A stretch of 64,000 bases of DNA from Isoetes taiwanensis. Lineage: Eukaryota > Streptophyta > Lycopodiopsida > Isoetales > Isoetaceae. The notes beneath the pieces were generated by a model. It saw only the letters and a list, made by a program, of their open reading frames with translations. It was not told the origin of the DNA and searched no databases. The position numbers were made by a program, and so were the translations under genes. The DNA lies in the NCBI GenBank assembly GCA_021234155.1, contig JAJEKV010000303.1, positions 186,001 through 250,000 on the forward strand, given 5' to 3'. Below, piece by piece: positions 54,313 to 64,000 of this stretch (position 1 is the stretch's first letter; every line of letters starts with the position of its first letter).

Positions 54313-55930
54313 CTCAAATTGGATTGTATTATAAAATGACATGTCACAATAGAAGAAACTACAAAACAACAGGTGGATGTTTTAGTCCACTTAAAAAAAG
54401 AACACCATTATCGAACAAAACCATACCTCCACAAATCCACATGTAGGATTCTTTGAAAACAGGACATGTAGACATACCAAAACTGATGTTTTCAACAGTG
54501 GACCAAAAACCGGGGTGAGTGTGATTACTTTAAGCTTTGCATGTTTCTTGCAAGCTAAAAGATTTATATGAAAGGCAGTTCAAATTTTATTCTTGAACAT
54601 ACATGTGGATGCGAGAACATACATATGGATGCGAGAGAGAAGATGGCTCTTCAACTTTGCCACACAAAAGAGCTTAGAATTAGTAGGCCAACATGGTTTC
54701 AAATACAGATGTTTAGCCCTTCTTGTCTTACCATAATTGGATTAAGAAATACATTTTACATTTGATGCATAAATGGATTCACAGTTGGATGTTCTTCTTG
54801 AAGATGCTTTGAGAAACCGAATAGATCATTCTCTATATGATCATAAGCATTAAATCTTTCGGTTCTCGCATTTATCCTCTATAGACTCTATAGAGAGTTT
54901 ACTCTCAACGTTATGGACCATGAGAAGCTTAAGAATTTATTATGTACAAGCATCAACTAGTCCTATATACTTGCTTTTTGATCTTGAAGCTTCAAGTTAA
55001 AGTTGCCATTCTTGTCGCTAAGTACAAAACCAAACTAGTGTGCATCTTCTCTTTGGAGATTGTTGCATCATACCTTGCATGAAACAAAAACAAACTTATG
55101 TATTCCTCAATGTTAATATCTCCTTATCCTTGGCTGGGAAAAGATTGCTGCGGGCCAAAAAAGCGAGAACTTAAAGCAAAACCCTTGAGGCAACATTTTG
55201 GCACAATCTTTGCGAAAATATGCGAATATAACAAATCAAGCACAAAGAAATAACTTAATCCAAAGAAGCCGCTTCGTTCAAACAAAATCTAGAGCAGATT
55301 TAGCAATCGATCATGTTCATATATGGATTGTGTATGCATGCTTTATATGAACTTGCTCACCAAATTTGAAACACCATTCTTCTTCATCATCGGAAATTGT
55401 CCAACTATCATTGTACTTACAACTTCCCCATTCTCCATGGGTTTGCCATAATCACGGACTGCAATTCAATAGCAACCTTGCAATGAAGCAAGATGCATGG
55501 ATACAACAAAGTTGGTAGATAAGACTTCAAAGCGGGCCCTCTTTATCAAATTTTGTACACATTTTCATCTTCTTGCTTCCCTAACCCGGGGAAAAAAAGT
55601 ACTTCATATACATATTTACATCGCATATCATCATGAAGGGATAATAAAGATGGAGAATTTTGAATGGCTTGACCTCATGACACCGACAAAAAATTACAGT
55701 ACTGGACATTGATTTGATCGGGAACCATCAGGGCTAACAAAGTTCAATTTGATAAAACTGTGCTCATTGCATATGTCCAAAATGCACATTAAGAAATGGA
55801 AGAACCGAATGGGCCTACTCATTTAAAAAAAAACTAAGTTCTTCATCCCGTATACCCTAAAGAAGCTAAAAGACTTTGTAACTTTAGAAAATCGTCCGGG
55901 ACGCATATATCTGACGGGGATGTTGTTAAT
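54313..55930. other. Spacer; nothing recognised
   Basis: Frames at 54568-54765 and 55497-55712 (+) carry no family signature. Confidence 0.45.
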
Positions 55931-55934
55931 CAGG

Positions 55935-56112
55935 ACCAAATTTGGTGGTTAATCCGGACAATATCGTGGTTAATCAGATTAGCCACCAAAAAGGAACCGA
56001 GGGATGTAAGCGTGCTTTCGGGCAAGGATATCTTCAAACTCATCCAGATTAGCCACCAAAAAGGCGAGGGGATGTAAGCGTGCTGGGGCAAGGATATCTT
56101 CAAACTCATCAT
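55935..56112. repeat. Short tandem duplication and inverted repeat
   Basis: 'agattagccaccaaaaagg' to 'aaggatatcttcaaactcat' is present twice (55977-56043, 56046-56109). 'tttggtggttaatc' at 55939 is an inverted partner of 'gattagccaccaaa'. Confidence 0.85.
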
Positions 56113-57060
56113 TCTTGGAGCTTGGTGGGCCGGTTTAACCTGGCTAGAACGCGCCGTAGCTGCGTTCCCGCCTCTAAAAGCTTGGATTATGAAGAAATCG
56201 CTCCATTTGAGTTAGAATCGAACCGGAAAGTAAAAGACTTTTCGAGATTGAAACATAGCAGTGTCTCAGATTGACCACATCCGCTTAGCACGCAGGAAGA
56301 AATCAAGGTATTGGGCGTGTTAGGATCAAAGTGAATATGTTTGGGAAATAAAATGCATTTGGCTTCAAACTCATGGGGCTCAAAATTTCATGCTTGGAAT
56401 TAGAGACTTTGATGTAAATGCAAAACAAAACCAAAAGCTTTGGACCTACCTCGGTAAATTGTTCAACCAACGCCTTGTATGATTCAAGACACAAAGCATC
56501 AAATCGTCGAGAACCGCACAAAATACGAGAGCAAAATAGAAAGGTTAATAGGCTCCTCTTCCTCTTGACCGGTCGATTTCGTAAACAATCATGATTCGAA
56601 CTTGGTCCTTCAACGGATTTGGCCCTCTTGCTCTGCTGAAGGAATGGGCCGGATGACCGAGAGTTCTGAAAATGATTTTGAGGCGCCACGGCATATGCTA
56701 GGCATATGCGGCATATACTGGATATGCCCACGCATCTACATAAACGAGGGTTTGCCCCTAGGGGCAACCCAAAAAGGATTTCTTAATAACTTCGAGAGCT
56801 AAAGTTGCCTTCGGATTTAACAAGTTTCATAAAGAAAACCATTGCAAATAACACAAATTTCAAATGACCATATGTTTCGTGGGTGGCAATGGAATGGGTA
56901 TAGGGATGCCATCTCCTCTTTTTTTCTTTTTTTAGAGATGCCATTCTTGCTTGCGCACAACGACCTGGAAAACAATGGCATAGGAATGATAACTCGAGAA
57001 CAAGCAACAATGGCATCTCTATGCCCATTCCAAACATTAGTTCAGAAAATTTTTTGGCCT
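56113..57060. other. Spacer with an unassigned 154-codon minus ORF
   Basis: The frame 56767-56303 (-) is open but Cys/Ser/Leu-rich and shows no domain. A plus frame (56602-56802) overlaps it. Both are probably chance or relics. Confidence 0.35.
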
Positions 57061-57183
57061 AAAGCGTCAAATTTCCTGCTATTCTAGGCCTATCCAAGAG
57101 GCTACAATGCTTATCTTCTATTCTCAAATTTCCTGCTATTCTAGGCCTATCCAAGAGGCTACAATGCTTATCTTCTATTCTGC
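57061..57183 (+). repeat. Perfect 57-bp tandem duplication
   Basis: 'tcaaatttcctgctattcta' to 'gcttatcttctattc' occurs at 57068-57124 and again at 57125-57181 without a visible difference. It is therefore very recent or an assembly artefact. Confidence 0.95.
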
Positions 57184-58046
57184 CATAAAATCCAAGACAA
57201 ATTTCTATATTTAGCAGGAAAATTTTCTTGTGTTTCAAATGTCAAATCTGTCTGGAGGCTTACAAGGGCTCCTTAGAATTCCCCGAACCGTTAAAAGCAC
57301 TTAGATTACATCATGCATCCTAGTCTAATCATGTGTTGACACGTGGTAGTGATTCTTTTAAGGAATGAGTAGATTTTGCATTCAACATTTCTAGACATTT
57401 ACCCAACATTCTACATATTTACTCAATATTCTGCCCACGTAACAATTATTCAGTAATGTAAGTGGTTTTCACGTATATAAGAATGGCGGAGTTTCATCGC
57501 CCATTTGAGGGAATCCTGGCCGACGCGTGGACCACGGGGAATGGGCAAGAACCGCCATTCTTATAACGTGGATGCAACTTGGAGCTCCGGAATCAGAGGT
57601 AAAATCTCCAGAATCAGGGGTAGAAACGCCGGATTGAGAGGTAGATAGTGAGAATCGAAGGTAAATCTTCAAGAATATTGAGTAACTTCAAGAACGGCTG
57701 CAGCTGTTAGATTAGTAGTAGTTTCAGAAAAGAAACTTAGCCAGATGGCGCAATGCCATTGGTGGATATGGCAGAATGCAATTTAGGTGACATTCTCATG
57801 TGTCAATGCTGCCTTTGCGCCTCTGCGCATCGGCAGTGTTTCTAGTGTTTCTGCATCTTACCTCCTATATAGGAGAATTTGTTTTTGAAAAAAGTATTTT
57901 GCTACGTGTCATGATGTTACTCGTTATGAGCGTGGCAGAATACAAATGGCTTACCAAAAAGCTAACGATCAACTTCGTTGAAAGCACGCCCTTTCTTCGG
58001 ATGCCCGATTTCCCACGGGCATCGAGCGGCCAGGATTGCCCCGAGC
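57184..58046. other. Spacer upstream of the ARF gene
   Basis: Repetitive 'ctccggaatcagaggtaaaa' and 'ctccagaatcaggggtagaa' (57585-57640) give a short ~30-bp minisatellite. No gene seen. Confidence 0.45.
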
Positions 58047-58053
58047 TATAAAT
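58047..58053 (+). promoter_or_regulatory. Candidate TATA box of the ARF gene
   Basis: 'tataaat' stands ~30-40 bases before a GC-rich leader-like stretch ('cgcggcgcatttcagg'). The leader can be spliced: a donor-like 'gtaagg' at 58178 and an acceptor 'tcaacag' ending at 58295 would remove a 118-bp 5'-UTR intron, a common arrangement in plant ARF genes. Inferred from position only. Confidence 0.45.
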
Positions 58054-58338
58054 CGAATTTGATATTAGCCGTCGAGAGCTAACGCGGCGCATTTCAGGAC
58101 CATATAGACCATCAGTTTTCTTCCCATCTTGCTGCGCGCGCTCTTGGAGGGCGCCGGATCTGCATCGCAGCTCCAACGTAAGGATTTTACTTGTTGGGTC
58201 GCTATTTTTTTGTCTAGCATATACATTAACGTCTTTTTTTCCTCGCAATCTTGCTGCATTTGGCTTCTTTTGAACAATTTTACTTTCCTCAACAGTTCTT
58301 GCCAGATCTGCGTCTCAACACTGTATCCCGAGCCGTGA

Positions 58339-59706
<1,368 letters not shown>

Positions 59707-60540
59707 TACTGATAACATAAAGATTCAAGGTATTATGCAAAATATGGCTTCAGATTTCTTCTGCAAAACTGTTGAGAATTGAAAAGTAAAAATAACTCTT
59801 GCAAAACAGGGTAGATGTTAGAGCTTCCGTCTTGTATTTTGTGGCACATTGCCATCTCAGGTTATTCACATAATCAAGACTTTCCCAATTTGACGGGTAG
59901 TGTTTGAACAGTTGGTGGTTAAGAATTGTCAATATGCAAAAGTTACCATTGTATTTTGTCTTCCTATATTCTGTTTAACGAGTAAAAGATTTGAACCAAA
60001 ACATAAATTTCAAAGGTTTAATGCAAAGGTGTTCTGGATTTGTTTGCCTAAAATTTTCGGAAAGAGTTTACAATCATTTATAACCAAATGAGAGAAGCTT
60101 TAACTATTCTTGCCTAATTTTTGTGATCAATTCCTTCATGCCAAATGATAGAGCTTGAACCAGGCTTTGCATATTTTTGTGAGCAATTCCTTCATGCCTT
60201 CTCATTGCCTTATTTTTCTACTTGCCTTTATATCAGATCTAAATTCTTTGCAAACACTTGTTCTTGCAACTAGCAAGTTGTGCAATTTGAGCAGATTTAA
60301 TATTTTGCATTGTTAACAGTTGATATTTGGTAGATTAGATTTTTTTGCATACTCAAGAGATGTTTGGCATGTCATATGCAAGAGACGTGTGCCCGGTGAT
60401 GTCGATGTGCGTAATGCAATACACGTATAGATAACACATAATATGGAGTTCAAACAAAATCTTAAACAAATACTGGGCCTACACACAAATACAAAATATT
60501 TTTGGTGCAAATATAGGTTATGTCCGTCAGTCTCAATGGA
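59707..60540. other. ARF 3' UTR and flank
   Basis: No strong poly(A) signal could be singled out. A diverged duplication is marked by 'gatcaattccttcatgcc' (60124) and 'gagcaattccttcatgcc' (60181). No gene. Confidence 0.45.
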
Positions 60541-61090
60541 TTCACATCTTAAAGAACTTGTTCCAAAGAACTCTAGGAACGCTTGTCGGCTTGATGTGAA
60601 GCTCATTTGCAAAACTGACAGGTATAGAAGCTCCTCCCGTTAGAAGCTCCTCCCGTTTGTGCCTATGTTGGCGAACATGTGTAGACATGCCTGATATCAT
60701 GTCCCACACGTGCGGCTCAAGTCTACCAACAACAATGTTATACTTTGCTAGAAACTTGGGAAGCTCATAATCACCAACTGCATCATGTGGGATCGATGCC
60801 CAAGCCTTGAACCGTCTCCCATCACAAACACCAATATGTGTGATGCCTCTTGACCTGAAGCAAGTTTCCCTCTTTTTACTCCAACACTGCATCACGCCAG
60901 TGGATGTTATCAACTATCACATCTCCCTACAATGAAGATAGGAGAAATGCATTGCTAAACTCCTTAATTAAGATGATAGAATAACCTATTGTTCTTGTTA
61001 GAACTAACAAATCTTACACTCACCATCCCTATGTTGTACGTGAACTATCGCTTTTGGCTTAAGATTTCCATGTTCCCGAGGTACAAAAAG
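60541..61090 (-). other. Unknown minus-strand gene or pseudogene
   Basis: The frame 60913-60542 (123 codons) has a plausible globular sequence: 'FRSRGITHIGVCDGRRFKAW', 'ASIPHDAVGDYELPKFLAKY', 'VWDMISGMSTHVRQHRHKRE'. Upstream on the same strand, about 61106-61030 reads 'MKPYTLFVPREHGNLKPKAI', then 'VHVQHRDG' before a donor-like 'gtgagt'. A piece after an acceptor-like 'ttgtag' (about 60942) reads 'DVIVDNIHWRDAVLE' before a stop in that frame. Together they look like exons of one gene with at least one break. I recognise no family and assign no function. Further upstream (61500-61200) similar broken frames continue. Confidence 0.35.
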
Positions 61091-62150
61091 TGTGTAGGGT
61101 TTCATGATCTGCACAAATTTTTAAGGTCAATAAATGCCAAATAAACATGAGAACCCTTGAAAAAAAAACACATGTACATGCACTATATGAACGCTAGAAT
61201 GTTAGTCGAGGACATGACACTTCCCTCCATCACAAAGCGTCCGCGTAAACCACGTTCCTCGTGAACCTACCTGCAGATAAGCCTAGTGTTTAACAATGCA
61301 GATAAGCCTCTGATTGAAGGGTAGATGTACTTCGTAGAATTTCAGAAACCCAAATAATGATCCCTGTATGTTGCCCTGATAGTGTCCTGCATGTCAAGTT
61401 TTGATTTGGTTAAACAAAGCTGGACGTAAAGATGTCTAGGTTCACAAAACTTAAGATTTAAAAGCAACATAAAGGTGAAGAATCGTACCTTTCAATATCG
61501 ACTCTAGAAGCAAAAGAGAAACTCCACAGTCTGAACTTAGGGTCTTCTGTATCTGATTTAGTTGGAAAGGTAAAAACATTTAAAACTTATAATAAAATAG
61601 AACCTAGGGTGACGGATCTTACCTTGGAAGATCGGCTCCAGAAGCAACTCCGACCAAGCTGAGCCGACCAATGCTATGTTCTACTCACGTTTCCAAGATA
61701 TGACCCAACGGAGACGCCAAAATGAGAACCAGTTGAAGCGCCAAAACGAGACGGAGTAGAATCCTGGTAGAGGGAATTTCATAGAGCAGCAACCCATAGA
61801 GATTTTTCCTTTTCAGTCTAAGATTTCTCATTAAATGCTGGCGCATGGATTCAAATTCTGGGCATTCAAATCGGCCAACTATAATCCCGCAAAGGGGAAT
61901 GCAAATTGGAAGGGAACGCCGCACACGGCTAACATGTGGCGTTCCCTCGCATGAAATCCAACCACATCCAAAAATAAAAAAGAAGACATGATCCATATTT
62001 TTGCCCCTTCTTAAAGCACCTTTGGTGGAAATTCTTGGAATATTTTCTATTTGTTTATCTCAAGAAGCCAGGGTTTCAACTGCTGCATGAGTGTTGCTAG
62101 TAGAGGCCAGAACCATTTTGCGTTGACAGAGGGTGAATTGTTGACAGTTT
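61091..62150. other. Spacer, perhaps upstream exons of the unknown minus gene
   Basis: Minus frames give 'DTIRATYRDHYLGF' (about 61400-61350), which is suggestive but unrecognised. The 103-codon frame 61996-61685 (-) has no domain. Confidence 0.3.
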
Positions 62151-62153
62151 ATT

Positions 62154-62540
62154 TTGCGCTGGTATTTATTTGAATTGTTGACGGTTTATTTTGTGCTGGC
62201 ATTTACTCGATCTTGCAGAGTAGTACCTACCTACAAATACTTGGGCATAGAGTTTCTGACTACTACATACTGGGACACTTCCATCCAATTACGAGTGACG
62301 GCAGACTGGAAGATGATGTATGCTATGCAGAACAATAGTTACGAGGCAGAGCTGCATGACTGGGCCTATTTGTTACACTTGTTCAGGGTTTTGAATGGAG
62401 CCCATTCTTTTATATGGAGTCGCAGCTGGGGCCCAGTCATATCCTTGGCCACCTGGAACGACCTAGAGCAGGTGCAGAAAGCCTTTTTTGCTCAGGCAAT
62501 ACAAGCTTGCAACACTTCCCCCTCTTTCTAAATCTGCATC
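62154..62540 (+). mobile_element. LINE ORF2 fragment, region after the RT
   Basis: The frame 62154-62531 reads 'YKYLGIEFLTTTYWD', 'WKMMYAMQNNSYEAELHDWA', 'LFRVLNGAHSFIWSRSWGPV' and 'WNDLEQVQKAFFAQAI'. This is the conserved post-RT stretch of plant LINE ORF2 ('YKYLGI...', 'W...LF..LV...L.YG...WG', 'E..QK.F'). The frame has no internal stop from 62154 to 62531 but is cut off from RT and endonuclease. Confidence 0.75.
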
Positions 62541-62700
62541 TTTGTCTACTTCTCAAGTAGAGACCACTGTAAATACTTCTCATTTGCTTACGCTTCTTGT
62601 TTGTCTATACATTTGGGCGGTGTATGCTCCTCGCTCCTTGGGGTTCTTCGATGCTATGGCTAGAGTGCCTTCTACGATTTAGCGATTGGATCAAAGCGTG
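62541..62700. other. Short spacer
   Basis: Between the two LINE fragments; no motif. Confidence 0.35.
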
Positions 62701-64000
62701 ATTTGACATCCAATTGTGCAATAACTTTCATTATTTACCTGGCTGTTATGGTACAAAATAACAAGAAAGAATTGAGCTCGTATCTAAATGAGTTACAAGC
62801 ACAAGATGACCGTAAGGATGTTCAGTTGCCTCCTGAGGGTGTATTCTATGAGCCACAGCAGTGTTCAAATGCTTTTACACAGGCTGGTCTACCAGTTGTC
62901 GAAATTGATCATAATGCTCATTTGCAGTGTGTTCAGAACCTTGTGTCTCATGCAGTTGTTTGCCATTTCACTGGATAGTTTCTGGATCTCGGAAGAGTTA
63001 GATTCTGGCTAAAACATCACCTTCAGAGACTGGGTCTCCCTCATTATGCGTCTCTAAAAGTGTTGGATAAAGATAATAATTTCTTCGTGGTCATGCTTGA
63101 CTCTTCACTTGCAGTTGACAGGCTTGTGGAGCATGGTGTTGATCCTCTTTGGGAACATTATCTTCTATATCAGGTTTATTCTCCTGGATTCTTGCCAAGT
63201 AAGTCTAGTGCATTGCCATGCCTTGTTGGCTTGTCTTAGAGGATTTTCCGCTAGAACTGCAAGTGTCTGATTTTATGATTGCTATTGCTAATGGATTGGG
63301 TATGCATCTTGCCCATTCTATTATTAAAGGTCCTCGAATTTGTGCATCTCTTCCTACTTGTTTCTATTCCTCAGTCAGTAGTGGTCAAAAGTGGCCTACT
63401 TTTTTTCAAGTACAAATTACGTCTGCTTAATGGACCTGAGCTTGCCAAGATGTTTCCCAATGTTGAGGCTTTCGCTACTTACAAGACTAGGCATACTTTT
63501 GTCTCTACCTCCCCAACTGCTCCTATCCCATGTCACATAGCATCCACTTCGCTTGAATTTCGTGTTGTATCATCTTCTTCCTCATCTACCTTTGCACTAG
63601 TTAATTCACCGGTATTACCAGCCCTTGTGCAGTCTTCTCTAGCTATTTCTGCACCATCGCCTTCTGCTAGTGCATCTCTGTCTCAGTCTATATCAGTAGA
63701 CCCTCTTAATGAGGATCAACACTCTCGTCTTCAGGACATTGCTCACAAGCAAGAATTATTGGAAGAGGGATGGTCTACACGCCTGAAGAAGCTTGCACAT
63801 TGCAAAAATAGCTCGGCTCCTCAATTTGCGTTAGTTCATTCCAGTAGCTCCAATATCCGCTATGATTGTTATAGTGGATGTCCTTGATTCAAATGGCATT
63901 GAGATACCGGGGGAGCAGATCAAGTTGTTTGTTAATGATTCTATGGATGTGGAAATTGACACGGTTAAAGTTTTCTAAAAAATATGATTATATATTATTC
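62701..64000 (+). mobile_element. LINE ORF1 remnant (DUF4283-like), runs off the window end
   Basis: About 62750-62978 and, after a shift, 62990-63235 read 'FWLKHHLQRLGLPHYASLKV', then 'FVVMLDSSLAVDRLVEHGVD' and 'LWEHYLLYQVYSPGFLP'. After one frameshift near 63225 the reading continues 'LEDFPLELQVSDFMIAIANG', then 'LGMHLAHSIIKGPRI'. This is the DUF4283 pattern ('F.F...........G...W.....L....W.P.F', then 'LPL........IA..IG'), the RNA-binding N-terminal domain of plant LINE ORF1. A long Ser/Pro/Thr-rich frame follows (63279-63887), typical of ORF1 linkers. Stops and shifts suggest a dead copy. The 3' end is outside the window. Confidence 0.6.

Noticed and set aside
56303..56767. 154-codon minus-strand ORF as a gene
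   Set aside because: No domain, biased composition, no splice or promoter context. Kept only as an unassigned frame.

Overview
This window reads as a repeat-rich nuclear segment from a land plant. Three things point to plant: a plant-type ARF GTPase gene with five or six introns, a PUX1-like UBX gene, and plant F-box, PPR and LRR sequences. The density of decayed elements, the loose gene spacing and the transposon protein types suggest a large-genome non-seed plant such as a fern. That last step is inference; no marker in the window fixes the species. One base (2554) is ambiguous.

Only three genes look intact. They are a single-exon PUX1-like UBX gene (9288-9959, +), an F-box gene (11526-12635, -) and an ARF1-type small GTPase gene (58372-59706, +). 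I could follow the ARF gene exon by exon to 180 residues, and it has a GC-AG intron. The rest is dead or mobile sequence, tandem repeats and unassigned spacer.

Layout. 0-9 kb: local duplications, a fold-back repeat, a GGGTTTCC array, a plastid trnH scrap and unassigned minus-strand ORFs. 9-13.2 kb: the UBX and F-box genes; the F-box gene has a triplicated 3' end and a repeat array in its upstream region. 13.7-14.5 kb: a decayed HUH-type (Replitron-like) protein. 16.2-28.3 kb: nested retroelement debris, namely a Ty3 integrase scrap (-), a LINE (+), a Ty1/copia pol (-), a Ty3/gypsy gag-pol (+) flanked by two copies of one ~1 kb sequence, and a LINE RT (-). 28.9-30.3 kb: a PPR pseudogene. 31-37 kb: a LINE zinc-binding scrap, duplications and AT-rich spacer.

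37.5-53.6 kb is the most unusual part. A satellite built from 19-bp half-units (38-bp dimers) sits inside ~1.2 kb higher-order units and flips orientation near 40.04 kb. It then gives way to a ~12 kb block and resumes at 52.75 kb. The block is bounded on both sides by degenerate TGACTAA minisatellites. It holds a broken CACTA/EnSpm TNP2 transposase (-), a broken SET-domain sequence (-), a plus-strand multi-exon EnSpm ORF1-like gene, an LRR gene fragment and a two-exon acidic ORF. The working reading is one large composite CACTA-type transposon with captured host domains, inserted in a satellite. 53.8-57.2 kb holds further tandem repeats. 58-59.7 kb is the ARF gene, and 62.1-64 kb is LINE ORF2 and ORF1 debris running off the end.
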